Below are positions 16,871 through 24,678 of a stretch of DNA of 64,000 nucleotides, in pieces (position 1 is the first letter of the stretch; every line of letters starts with the position of its first letter). The notes beneath the pieces were generated by a model. That model was not told where the DNA came from and searched no databases. It was given only the letters and a program-made list of their open reading frames with translations. The translations under genes were made by a program, and so were the position numbers. The DNA comes from UM-FILTER-37-12 sp964344965. Lineage in GTDB: Bacteria; Patescibacteriota; Patescibacteriia; Magasanikbacterales; UBA922. Location: positions 12,170-76,169 of the forward strand of contig CAYFPJ010000004.1 of the NCBI GenBank assembly GCA_964344965.1. Reading direction: 5' to 3'.

Positions 16871-17173
16871 TTGCACTATGGAACAAAAAAAGACTTCACA
16901 AAAGAATTCTCTATCCAAAAGAAAAAACTTCGTCCCTGGGCAATATTATTGCTTGCAATTGCCATTTCTGTCGTTTTAGTACTGCCAATTTTATCTATTA
17001 CTGTTGGTATTGACAAAGCACTACTCTCTCACTATTTGGTCTTATCTGCAATTCTCTCAATAATTTCTGCAATCAAAGTAATAAAATTTTCCAAATGTCC
17101 AAACTGTAAAAAATACATGGGCAGAGACATAGGAAAATTTTGTCCGAACTGTTCAGTACAGACACAAGAATAA
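16871..17173 (+). CDS. Small membrane protein with C-terminal zinc ribbon
   Basis: About 100 residues: two hydrophobic helices (WAILLLAIAISVVLVLPILS and LVLSAILSIISAIKVI) followed by CPNCKKYMGRDIGKFCPNC, a four-cysteine zinc ribbon facing the cytoplasm. The frame has no ATG; TTG 16871 is the only start-like codon. An ATG at 16879 opens a different frame with a plausible basic N-terminus (MEQKKTSQKNSLSKRKN) that would join the membrane frame by one indel in the A-rich run near 16920-16928. So either a TTG start or a frameshift is present. Confidence 0.6.
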   Translation: MHYGTKKDFTKEFSIQKKKLRPWAILLLAIAISVVLVLPILSITVGIDKALLSHYLVLSAILSIISAIKVIKFSKCPNCKKYMGRDIGKFCPNCSVQTQE

Positions 17174-17182
17174 TTATTTAAA

Positions 17183-17680
17183 ATGTTTATGCCTCGTCAT
17201 TACTCTCAAACTTTTGGTGTCGTAGGAGCCATATTGGAAAAAGATGGTAAGATTGCTTTGGTAAAAGAATCAGGAACAAAAAAACACCCAGATAATGGCA
17301 AGTGGAATCACCCAGCTGGCTGGCTTGACGTAGGAGAAGATCCTATTGTTGGGGCCAAGAGAGAGGCGGAAGAAGAAACTGGCTACAAATTTACACCCAC
17401 ATCTCTTTTGGGGATCTACTCACTAGTGCGTAACGATGTTGAAAAAGACTGCGGTGGTACTCCACATCCAATAAAAATGATCTTTGTCGGAGAAATAGAT
17501 ACAAACAACCAGTCGCCTCTTTCAGAAGACGTGTCAGAAGTAAGATGGTTTACACCACAAGAAATATACGACATGGATCAAAGCACACTAAGAGACGCTG
17601 ACATAAAGACAATGGTGAAGAATTATTTTGAAGGAAAGAAATATCCACTGGAGGTCCTCTCTCATTATGTTCAAGAGTGA
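17183..17680 (+). CDS. Nudix hydrolase
   Basis: 165 residues. The Nudix box is complete: GWLDVGEDPIVGAKREAEEE followed by TGY, giving the Mg-binding REAEEE core. The preceding NGKWNHPAGWLD and GGTPHPIKMIFVGEI are typical of cytosolic Nudix enzymes that hydrolyse nucleoside diphosphate derivatives. ATG 17183 and ATG 17189 are both possible starts. It lies between the oxidoreductases and the methionine sulfoxide reductases, suggesting a damage-clearing role, though this is inference. Confidence 0.92.
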   Translation: MFMPRHYSQTFGVVGAILEKDGKIALVKESGTKKHPDNGKWNHPAGWLDVGEDPIVGAKREAEEETGYKFTPTSLLGIYSLVRNDVEKDCGGTPHPIKMIFVGEIDTNNQSPLSEDVSEVRWFTPQEIYDMDQSTLRDADIKTMVKNYFEGKKYPLEVLSHYVQE

Positions 17681-17696
17681 TCATAAGTCATTTTTT

Positions 17697-18068
17697 ATGC
17701 CTAATCAATACAACTATCTCACTCCCGAGGAGCAAGAAGTAATTATAAACAAAGGAACTGAAAAACCCTTCAGTGGTGAGTTTGTAAATCATCATGAAGT
17801 AGGCACATACGTTTGTCGACAATGCAACTCCCCTCTTTATAGATCTGAAGACAAATTTGATTCTCACTGCGGCTGGCCCAGCTTTGATGATGAAATACCT
17901 GGGGCAGTAAATCACCTCCAAGATGCTGACGGAAGAAGAACAGAAATAATCTGCAATAATTGCAGCGGCCATCTTGGACATGTCTTTGAAGGAGAAAAAA
18001 TGACTGCCAAAAATACTAGACACTGCGTCAACTCTATCTCTCTCAAATTTATTCCTCAAAAAAATTAG
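17697..18068 (+). CDS. msrB: Peptide-methionine (R)-S-oxide reductase MsrB
   Basis: 123 residues. Reduces methionine-R-sulfoxide in proteins. Zinc-site cysteine pairs CRQC and CNNC flank the fold, and the catalytic motif RHCVNSISLKF is intact with the active-site Cys. Other conserved parts: YLTPEEQEVIINKGTEKPF, HCGWPSFDD and GHLGHVFEGE. An upstream ATG at 17667 would add 10 residues and overlap the Nudix gene; ATG 17697 gives the normal family start. Confidence 0.94.
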   Translation: MPNQYNYLTPEEQEVIINKGTEKPFSGEFVNHHEVGTYVCRQCNSPLYRSEDKFDSHCGWPSFDDEIPGAVNHLQDADGRRTEIICNNCSGHLGHVFEGEKMTAKNTRHCVNSISLKFIPQKN

Positions 18069-18120
18069 TATCCATTAGTATTATTGGCATAAATTCGCAT
18101 ATTAGCATTATTATTCGCAT

Positions 18121-18603
18121 ATGGAAAAAGCATATTTTGCCGGCGGCTGCTTCTGGGGCGTAGAATACTTCTTTGCCAAGCAACCAGGAGTAATGGAAAC
18201 CACTGTCGGCTACATCGGTGGTCACAAAGAAAATCCAACTTACAAAGAAGTCTGCAATAAAACCACTGGTCATATCGAAGCCATGGAGGTGGTGTTTGAT
18301 GAAGACAAGACAAGTTTTGAAGATTTGGCAAAGCTATTTTTTGAAATTCATGATCCGACTCAAGTGAATGGCCAAGGGCCAGACATTGGTGAGCAGTACA
18401 AGTCTGCTATTTTTTATACTGATGATGAACAAAAAAGTAAATCAGAAGAACTAATTGCTATTTTGAAAGAAAAAGGGTACGATGTGGTTACAAAGCTGAT
18501 CAAGGCCGAAAAATTCTGGCCAGCCGAGGACTATCACCAAGATTACTATGATAAGAAAGACTCTACGCCGTATTGTCATAGTTATGTTAAAAAATTTGAT
18601 TGA
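18121..18603 (+). CDS. msrA: Peptide-methionine (S)-S-oxide reductase MsrA
   Basis: 160 residues. The catalytic motif GGCFWGVEY sits at the N-terminus, followed by TTVGYIGGHKENPTYKEVC, HIEAMEVVFDE, FFEIHDPTQVNGQGPDIGEQ and the end FWPAEDYHQDYY, all family hallmarks. No resolving Cys cluster extends past the fold except YCHSY near the end. It complements MsrB, 52 bases upstream, so both stereoisomers are covered. Confidence 0.96.
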   Translation: MEKAYFAGGCFWGVEYFFAKQPGVMETTVGYIGGHKENPTYKEVCNKTTGHIEAMEVVFDEDKTSFEDLAKLFFEIHDPTQVNGQGPDIGEQYKSAIFYTDDEQKSKSEELIAILKEKGYDVVTKLIKAEKFWPAEDYHQDYYDKKDSTPYCHSYVKKFD

Positions 18604-18609
18604 TAAAAT

Positions 18610-19320
18610 ATGGATAGAACAGAACCAGGAGGACCAAATCCAGAACAACTAGCTAAAGAAGAGCGTGAAAAGCATCTCAGAGAAACTACAGAAATACTGA
18701 AAGAAAAAGATAATAGGAATCACAAACTGTCTATTGAAGGATGGAGGCTTTTGGCAGAGCACGAAGATTATGAAACTTATAGAAATATGGGTTATAACAT
18801 TTTATATCAATTAGAGGTTGGGCTAGTCAGTAGACTATTCGGTGGCCCTGAAAATCTGAGAGGGAAAACTATCATACTTCTTGGTGGGGCAAAAAACTTT
18901 AGAATAAAGGATAAAAATAGTAGAGCAAAAAATTTATCACCAGCAGAAATACTCGCATTGCATGGAGCGAAAGTGATTGTTGTTGATTTATATATCGACA
19001 AAAAAGATTTTTTACCAATACCAGGCATTACTGTCTTAGAAGGTAATCTAAAAGACCTAAGCCTAGAGAAAAAAGCAGACTTGCTAGTAACCCAATCTGT
19101 TTTCACAAACAGAATGGCACCTGATTTTTTCAATGAAACATTAGAGGCTTCGAAAGATCTGGCATTGCTTCAAGCTCATATTTGTGCCCAATTTGAATCC
19201 CCTTACCCTAAATTAAAGGAAGAAGAATTGCCTGGAAAAGTACTATTTTGTGACACAAAAAAAGAAGGTGAGGGTTTTAATGGTCGCACACATTTTCTCA
19301 TTATAGACAATCAAGAATAA
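18610..19320 (+). CDS. Hypothetical protein, Rossmann-like central region
   Basis: 236 residues, not recognised. The N-terminal 60 residues are helical and charged. The centre reads RGKTIILLGGAKNFRI, then ILALHGAKVIVVDLYIDKKD and ITVLEGNLKDLSLEKKADLL, an alternating strand-helix pattern like a nucleotide-binding or methyltransferase-type fold but without a clear catalytic motif. It starts 6 bases after msrA. No signal peptide or membrane segment. It precedes the cobalamin riboswitch, which has its own promoter. Confidence 0.6.
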   Translation: MDRTEPGGPNPEQLAKEEREKHLRETTEILKEKDNRNHKLSIEGWRLLAEHEDYETYRNMGYNILYQLEVGLVSRLFGGPENLRGKTIILLGGAKNFRIKDKNSRAKNLSPAEILALHGAKVIVVDLYIDKKDFLPIPGITVLEGNLKDLSLEKKADLLVTQSVFTNRMAPDFFNETLEASKDLALLQAHICAQFESPYPKLKEEELPGKVLFCDTKKEGEGFNGRTHFLIIDNQE

Positions 19321-19345
19321 GATATATAAAAACTTGACAACAAAC

Positions 19346-19374
19346 TTGACAACAATCCCACATTGATCTAAAAT
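19346..19374 (+). promoter_or_regulatory. Sigma70-type promoter for the cobalamin operon
   Basis: TTGACA at 19346-19351 and TAAAAT at 19369-19374 are separated by 17 bases. A second TTGACA occurs at 19334. Transcription is expected to begin near 19381, directly before the riboswitch. Confidence 0.7.
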
Positions 19375-19390
19375 ACAAAAACTTACAACC

Positions 19391-19545
19391 AAACCACATA
19401 TATTACGGAAGTGAGGTGAGATTCCTCCACTGTGCCGCAACGGTAATTGGTCTTCCTAGTCTTCACGGATAAGCACCTTGTAAAAAGGGACTTGTCCGGC
19501 GAAGCTTTAGCGAAGCCGGAGTCCGGTCTGTGTATATGTGCAATT
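19391..19545 (+). promoter_or_regulatory. Cobalamin (B12) riboswitch
   Basis: The conserved core is readable as GGTGAGATTCCTCCACTGTG followed by CCGCAACGGTAA (19425-19446) and AGTCCGGTCTG (19520-19530). The outer stem CACATATA (near 19396) pairs with TATATGTG (near 19532). A variable arm is made of CCGGC-GAA-GC-TTTA-GC-GAA-GCCGG. A terminator follows within 45 bases, so control is probably by transcription attenuation: B12 bound means termination, B12 lack means expression of the four genes downstream. Confidence 0.85.
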
Positions 19546-19585
19546 CCCGAGCAGGAAAACAAGTAAATTGTCTTTACTTTTTGCC

Positions 19586-19614
19586 ATCTTCCTGACTCTC
19601 TGGAAGATTTTTTT
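19586..19614 (+). terminator. Riboswitch-controlled intrinsic terminator
   Basis: ATCTTCC (19586-19592) pairs with GGAAGAT (19602-19608), followed by a run of seven T. Just before it AAGTAAA/TTTACTT (19561-19579) can form another hairpin and may take part in the switch. Confidence 0.75.
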
Positions 19615-19624
19615 ATACTAAAAA

Positions 19625-19730
19625 CGTCATTGCGAGGAGTCTGAAAGAACGACGTGGCAATCTCAGTGTCTGTAAGTAAAAACGCGAGATTACCACGTCG
19701 TGTGGCTTCGCCCACCCCTCGCAATGACGA
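19625..19730. mobile_element. Palindromic MITE, copy A
   Basis: Ends in CGTCATTGCGAGGAG and CTCGCAATGACGA; internal arms contain ACGTGGCAATCTC and GAGATTACCACGT. This is a widely distributed bacterial palindromic repeat type. It is inserted between the riboswitch terminator and the first gene of the cobalamin operon. Confidence 0.85.
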
Positions 19731-19760
19731 AAATATTTACCAAAATCAGTCAATAAATTT

Positions 19761-20402
19761 ATGCAAAACACAAATTCAAAAATCCTTATCTTTGCGCTAT
19801 TACTCCTACTTGCTGGAGCTGCTTGCAACCAAATAACAATACCAGAATCTCCATATGAATCTGATAAATCAGAAAAGATTGAAATAACAATAGATTCAGA
19901 TTTGGAGATAGAACAAGTACCAAAAGTAGAAGAAGAGCTCCCGCCTGATGACACTCCCCCACCAACTATAGTAGAAAAAAAAGTAGAAGAAAAACTGGAA
20001 ATAGAAGATGGGTCCACGGCGCCAATAGATGTAGTCCCGCAGAAGCAGTCAAGGAATTATGAAAGTAAATACAAGAATAACACAGATAAAGAAAAAAGAG
20101 ATGTGCTGATAACCTCATTTCTAGTACAAGACGAAGAGTATAATATAGAAATTCCCGAAGGTAGTACAGGCTACGATCTAATGCAGAGTGCTAGTACCCA
20201 ATCAAATTTCACTTTCTCTGCCAAAAATTTTCCTGGTCTTGGTTATTTCATTGAAGAAATCAATGGTCAAAAAAATGATCATATGAAAGGAATCTACTGG
20301 ATTTATTATATCAACGGCGAAAAAGCAAAAGTAGGTATATCGAATTATTTATTAACTAATGGAGACATAATTGAATGGAAGTATGAAAATGAAAAATTTT
20401 AA
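19761..20402 (+). CDS. DUF4430 (transcobalamin-like C-terminal domain) lipoprotein
   Basis: 213 residues. Signal peptide with lipobox LLAGAAC (Cys 21) anchors it to the outer face of the membrane. An acidic, proline-rich stalk (about 25-110) leads to a DUF4430 domain: EYNIEIPEGSTGYDLMQSAS, FPGLGYFIEEINGQ, YWIYYINGEKAKVGISNYLL and NGDIIEWKYENE. This beta domain is the one that caps cobalamin in animal intrinsic factor and transcobalamin. First gene after the B12 riboswitch; its end overlaps the next gene. I infer a role as a surface B12-binding or hand-over protein. Confidence 0.82.
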   Translation: MQNTNSKILIFALLLLLAGAACNQITIPESPYESDKSEKIEITIDSDLEIEQVPKVEEELPPDDTPPPTIVEKKVEEKLEIEDGSTAPIDVVPQKQSRNYESKYKNNTDKEKRDVLITSFLVQDEEYNIEIPEGSTGYDLMQSASTQSNFTFSAKNFPGLGYFIEEINGQKNDHMKGIYWIYYINGEKAKVGISNYLLTNGDIIEWKYENEKF

Positions 20403-23379
20403 ACCACTCCTGACAGGAATATTTATAATTGCAATACTAATCGCTCAACCCACTAGTGCAGAAGAGGTCAATATAGAGATGACTGCAAATAGTGAAGAAA
20501 TTGTGGTGGAATCAATTGCAATAATATCTGAAGAAGAGATCATCCCAGATGATATTTTCATTACAAATGAAAATATCACTGAAATGCAGAATGATGTTTC
20601 TGAAAATGAAACTAAATTTATCTTCGAAGAAACAATAGATGGTAATAATTTCGAAATAATTGCTGATGTCAGTAGTGGGAATAAAACAACTACATTCAGT
20701 ATAGAAAACCTTTCAGATGCAGTTGCGATAGATTCTGTAGAACTCGAAGAAAAAAATGCTGAAGAAGATAACACAGGTACAGATATTCAAGATGAAAAAA
20801 ATATAGAATCAAACATAGAAACCACCACCATCCACCTCCAACTAGAAACTATCGACGGTACCATATTTGATAAAGAAGATTATGTGGTGGAAAGTTGTGA
20901 GTATGCTGATCAGTATGTCCTTACTGCTTGGTGCGCAATCCAGCAAGTAGCTGAAGAAGAAGGTTTGGGGCTGGATTATACAGATTATGGTGGTGATCTT
21001 GGTATATTTTTGGTATCAATCACATCAGATTTTGGTACACACAATTATCCAAGTTTCTTTGTAAATAATGAATGGGGACCCGGTCTTAGCAACTATCATT
21101 TACAAGAATATGATCATATTTTACTTGTCGGAGAGACATACCCCCTAAAACTAGATGTATCCACGACTACGCCAGAAATAGGTACTACTACGACCATATC
21201 TGTCTATGAGGCAGGTTATGATGAGAATTGGAATGCTGGTTGGTTTTTGTCTGTGAGCAGTACAATACTTGTCAATGGAGAAACCGTAGACAGTGACAGT
21301 GGAGTTTATCCGCTTGATGTTACCACTACTAGTGAATATCTGGTCCATGCTGTGAAAGATGGATTTGTGGGGACTGGGGAGTTGACTATTAGTCCTTATA
21401 AAATAGAGGAAGCAGCTGCAGAGGTCATAAACTACCCCACCACCACCATCCACCTCCAACTAGAAACTATCGACGGTACCATATTTGATAAAGAAGATTA
21501 TGTGGTGGAAAGTTGTGAGTATGCTGATCAGTATGTCCTTACTGCTTGGTGCGCAATCCAGCAAGTAGCTGAAGAAGAAGGTTTGGGGCTGGATTATACA
21601 GATTATGGTGGTGATCTTGGTATATTTTTGGTATCAATCACATCAGATTTTGGTACACACAATTATCCAAGTTTCTTTGTAAATAATGAATGGGGACCCG
21701 GTCTTAGCAACTATCATTTACAAGAATATGATCATATTTTACTTGTCGGAGAGACATACCCCCTAAAACTAGATGTATCCACGACTACGCCAGAAATAGG
21801 TACTACTACGACCATATCTGTCTATGAGGCAGGTTATGATGAGAATTGGAATGCTGGTTGGTTTTTGTCTGTGAGCAGTACAATACTTGTCAATGGAGAA
21901 ACCGTAGACAGTGACAGTGGAGTTTATCCGCTTGATGTTACCACTACTAGTGAATATCTGGTCCATGCTGTGAAAGATGGATTTGTGGGGACTGGGGAGT
22001 TGACTCTATCACCAATAACAACGACAGGAGATCAGACAGAAGAAGAAATAGAAGATGATCCTCCTGGCAATGGCGGGAGCGGAGGAGGCACTTCAAAACC
22101 AAATACAGAAACATCTCTAGAAATAATGATTAACAAAGCTTTTGAATACTTGTATAATGAACAGCTGGAAGATGGCAGCTTTGAGATAACTCCATTTACA
22201 GACTGGGTGGCGATTGCCTTTGGTAAGTATGATTTTTCTGATGATCTCTTTACAACAGCAAAAAATAATTTAAAAACATTTCTGCAAGATGTATCTGAAA
22301 ATGAATTAACACTTTTAACTGATTATGAACGGCACATCCTTGCCCGATCAGCACTTGATCTTGACGGGTATATTTACCAACAAAATATTTTAGATAAATT
22401 TGATGGTCAGCAATTTGGTAGTCCCGCTTTGATCAATGATGATATATTTGCTATTATTTCTTTGTGTGAAATTGGATACTGCATAAATGAGATAGAAACT
22501 GCGGCTGAAAATATCCGGAATGATTTTGTAGCTGATAATTTTTATGGTATTGATCTGACTGCTGCGGCCATTCGAGCTTTATTATTTATATATCCAAGCA
22601 CAGATGAAGCTATTGCAAATGCCAAAGTACATCTCCAGAAAAACCAAGAATTAGATGGTGGATTCAATAGTGAGGACGGAAGAGTAGATTCCACTAGCTG
22701 GGTAATGGATGCCATTGGTAAGATTGGCGATACTAGCTTTGACGGATGGACAAATAATGGTAAAACACCTTTGGATTACCTATCTGAAGTTCAAAATGAC
22801 GATGGTAGTTTTGGAGAAACCAACAAAGTATGGTCTACAGCCTATGGTCTCATAGCTCTATCGCATGACTGGTCACTAGAGCCTGGCACAGAAAATAATC
22901 TTGTCAACGAAGATGAAACTACCAAAGAAAATAATTCTACAAATCAAAGTAGTGGATCAAATATTGTCATAAATACTACCACTACTACAGAAATAATGAT
23001 TGACGAGAATCCTACTTCTACTCTTGATTTTATTATTGAGACCCCAAACAGCACTCCATCTTCAACTACCAAAGCAGAACAATCGGAAGAAAGCAATGAT
23101 GAAGAAAAAAAAGGTAATGAAAATGTGAATAATAAGTCTACCAAAGACACAGTTTCTGTCGAAATAGTTCCTGAAGTGACACCAGTGAGGGCAATACTAG
23201 GTAAAAAAATTAATGACCAAGGTAATAGTATCGAAAAAGAAATAATAACTGATGAAAAAAATGAAAAACAAAAAATAGTGCCAGTAAAAAATGAAAATAA
23301 ATCATTCATAAATATAATCATGAACTTCATTTACAACATATTTTCTTCTGGTTTAAAATTTTTAAGTAATCTGATATAA
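20389..23379 (+). CDS. Transcobalamin-like surface protein: two DUF4430-like modules plus alpha/alpha-toroid domain
   Basis: 996 residues from ATG 20389 (spaced 7 bases after GGAAG; ATG 20383 is the alternative). Signal peptide to about residue 24 (QPTSA). An acidic segment is followed by two near-identical 191-residue modules at residues 144-335 and 350-541, each a DUF4430-like part (IFLVSITSDFGTHNYPSFFV, NNEWGPGLSNYHLQEYDHI) plus an Ig-like strand set. After a GNGGSGGG linker comes a terpenoid-cyclase/prenyltransferase-type toroid (residues 582-845) with repeats QLEDGSFEI, QELDGGFNSEDGRVDSTSW and QNDDGSFGETNKVWSTAYG. A long low-complexity stalk and a hydrophobic C-terminus (NIIMNFIYNIFSSGLKFLSN) suggest membrane attachment. 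Intrinsic factor pairs the same two fold types, in the opposite order. Confidence 0.82.
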   Translation: MKNFKPLLTGIFIIAILIAQPTSAEEVNIEMTANSEEIVVESIAIISEEEIIPDDIFITNENITEMQNDVSENETKFIFEETIDGNNFEIIADVSSGNKTTTFSIENLSDAVAIDSVELEEKNAEEDNTGTDIQDEKNIESNIETTTIHLQLETIDGTIFDKEDYVVESCEYADQYVLTAWCAIQQVAEEEGLGLDYTDYGGDLGIFLVSITSDFGTHNYPSFFVNNEWGPGLSNYHLQEYDHILLVGETYPLKLDVSTTTPEIGTTTTISVYEAGYDENWNAGWFLSVSSTILVNGETVDSDSGVYPLDVTTTSEYLVHAVKDGFVGTGELTISPYKIEEAAAEVINYPTTTIHLQLETIDGTIFDKEDYVVESCEYADQYVLTAWCAIQQVAEEEGLGLDYTDYGGDLGIFLVSITSDFGTHNYPSFFVNNEWGPGLSNYHLQEYDHILLVGETYPLKLDVSTTTPEIGTTTTISVYEAGYDENWNAGWFLSVSSTILVNGETVDSDSGVYPLDVTTTSEYLVHAVKDGFVGTGELTLSPITTTGDQTEEEIEDDPPGNGGSGGGTSKPNTETSLEIMINKAFEYLYNEQLEDGSFEITPFTDWVAIAFGKYDFSDDLFTTAKNNLKTFLQDVSENELTLLTDYERHILARSALDLDGYIYQQNILDKFDGQQFGSPALINDDIFAIISLCEIGYCINEIETAAENIRNDFVADNFYGIDLTAAAIRALLFIYPSTDEAIANAKVHLQKNQELDGGFNSEDGRVDSTSWVMDAIGKIGDTSFDGWTNNGKTPLDYLSEVQNDDGSFGETNKVWSTAYGLIALSHDWSLEPGTENNLVNEDETTKENNSTNQSSGSNIVINTTTTTEIMIDENPTSTLDFIIETPNSTPSSTTKAEQSEESNDEEKKGNENVNNKSTKDTVSVEIVPEVTPVRAILGKKINDQGNSIEKEIITDEKNEKQKIVPVKNENKSFINIIMNFIYNIFSSGLKFLSNLI
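20819..22009 (+). repeat. Tandem duplication, 573-bp identical units, period 618
   Basis: Bases about 20819-21391 recur at 21437-22009 with no difference that I could find by eye. The units are separated by 45 bases coding for an alanine/glutamate linker. They correspond to the two DUF4430-like modules of the surrounding gene. Confidence 0.93.
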
Positions 23380-23777
23380 TGAATTACACTCCAAAAAAAG
23401 TCAATATGTATACAAAATTAGGTAAAATTGGAATGGTAATTACCACTGTACTAATCATTGGTGTTGGATGCAATAGTGTCAAAAAAATCACCTATATTTA
23501 TAACGTAGAAATCTTCAAGTCAGACATGTATTCTGATACTCATAAGATAGAAATGGAAAAAGATAACACAAATCTAGCAGTTCTAACAAAAAAAATTGAT
23601 CCAGAAGCACAAACACAGTCTATAAACGGACAAGAAACAGTGACAAAGCTAGAAGGAGTAATCTCTACTCTCAGCAAAGAATGGAAAATATATATAAATA
23701 GTACTAGTCCAGAATTCATTAATCTTGCCGACGTGACGGTCCAAGCTTCAGACCAGATTGAATGGCGCTACGAATAA
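23379..23777 (+). CDS. Small DUF4430-like lipoprotein
   Basis: 132 residues. The ATG shares its A with the stop of the previous gene (TAATG), a coupling signal; ATG 23406 would give a more usual signal peptide (MYTKLGKIGMVITTVLI) with lipobox IGVGC. The mature part (YIYNVEIFKSDMYSDTHKIE to VTVQASDQIEWRYE) ends like a DUF4430 domain, with DQIEWRYE matching DIIEWKYE of the first gene. Probably a third surface component of the same B12-controlled system. Confidence 0.7.
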   Translation: MNYTPKKVNMYTKLGKIGMVITTVLIIGVGCNSVKKITYIYNVEIFKSDMYSDTHKIEMEKDNTNLAVLTKKIDPEAQTQSINGQETVTKLEGVISTLSKEWKIYINSTSPEFINLADVTVQASDQIEWRYE

Positions 23778-23785
23778 AAAATATT

Positions 23786-24322
23786 ATGAAAGATAAAAAT
23801 AAAGTGTTGATAGTCCTTTTATTAATTCTAATTGGAGCCTCAGCCAGATTATTCCCACACCCTGCCAACTTCGCTCCAATCGGAGCGATAGCAATATTCG
23901 GAGCACTGTACCTGCCGCGAAAAATTGCTCTTGTTGCTCCCCTACTAGCTATGTTTGCTAGTGACATCTTCATTGGATTTTATAGTTGGCAGATGATGGT
24001 GGCAGTGTATTTTGGGTTTGTAATCATGGGGATGATTGGTCTTCAAGTCAGGAAAAATAAAAAATTTAGTACTATTCTCGGCGGGACCTTACTAGGATCT
24101 TTCCTATTTTTCTTATTAACCAATGCTGCTGTTTGGGCTTTTGGGACCATGTATACTCTTGATCTATCTGGACTAATGCAGAGTTATTACATGGCTATTC
24201 CGTTCTTTAGGAACAGCCTTGCCGGTGATTTATTTTATACTGCTGTACTAGTAGGTGCTTTTGAAGGATTGCAATATTATTATAGGATTCAGAATACAAA
24301 AAAAGAAATCTTGAATTCTTAA
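23786..24322 (+). CDS. S-component-like membrane protein (DUF6580-like putative transporter)
   Basis: 178 residues from ATG 23786. Five or six membrane helices: VLIVLLLILIGASARLF, FAPIGAIAIFGALYLP, IALVAPLLAMFASDIFIGFY, MMVAVYFGFVIMGMIGLQV, TLLGSFLFFLLTNAAVWAF and a last helix near residue 160. The ARLFPHPANFAPIGAIAIFG start and SDIFIGFY segment are typical of DUF6580 proteins, which resemble substrate-binding S components of ECF transporters. Being last in a B12-riboswitch operon, it is the likely cobalamin (or precursor) permease. No ECF ATPase or T subunit is in the window. Confidence 0.78.
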   Translation: MKDKNKVLIVLLLILIGASARLFPHPANFAPIGAIAIFGALYLPRKIALVAPLLAMFASDIFIGFYSWQMMVAVYFGFVIMGMIGLQVRKNKKFSTILGGTLLGSFLFFLLTNAAVWAFGTMYTLDLSGLMQSYYMAIPFFRNSLAGDLFYTAVLVGAFEGLQYYYRIQNTKKEILNS

Positions 24323-24341
24323 ATCATACAAATAATATTAT

Positions 24342-24373
24342 AAAAAACTCTCTTAAATTAAGAGAGTTTTTTT
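24342..24373. terminator. Intrinsic terminator closing the cobalamin operon
   Basis: AAAAACTCTCTTAA and TTAAGAGAGTTTT form a near-perfect stem with a 0-2 base loop, flanked by A and T runs, so it can serve both strands (convergent gene at 24396). Confidence 0.85.
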
Positions 24374-24395
24374 GTCAGCAATTGTTGAAATATTC

Positions 24396-24590
24396 TTATT
24401 TTTCTTCTGGAGAAGAACCTTCTGGCAGATCACCTTCTTCAGGAGTTGCAGGAGGAAAAACATCTGCATTAGGATCACTTCTTTCTCTTTGTGCTTCAGC
24501 CCCTATGCAATCACAACCTTCTTTCAAGGGCTTGCCACAAGTTGTACAACACTTTACCTCACCCTCCTTACCACTTCCATATGACACCAT
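24396..24590 (-). CDS. Small Cys-rich protein
   Basis: 64 residues. The first half has KCCTTCGKPLKEGCDC, five cysteines in a knuckle-like arrangement that may bind zinc; the second half is acidic and proline-rich (PNADVFPPATPEEGDLPEG). No homologue recognised. It sits head-to-tail after 24679 on the minus strand and converges with the cobalamin operon. The clear composition bias and Cys spacing favour a real gene, but evidence is limited. Confidence 0.5.
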   Translation of the reverse strand: MVSYGSGKEGEVKCCTTCGKPLKEGCDCIGAEAQRERSDPNADVFPPATPEEGDLPEGSSPEEK

Positions 24591-24678
24591 ATATTTTTTA
24601 TTAATTATAATACTATTTTTAACATTGATCTAAGACTTAAAATTCTATGAACTATGAACCAAGAACTGTGCACTCAGA

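Noticed and set aside
21151..21966. Two identical minus-strand ORFs of about 65 residues within the transcobalamin-like gene
   Set aside because: They are mirror frames of the duplicated modules; no start signal and no independent coding character.
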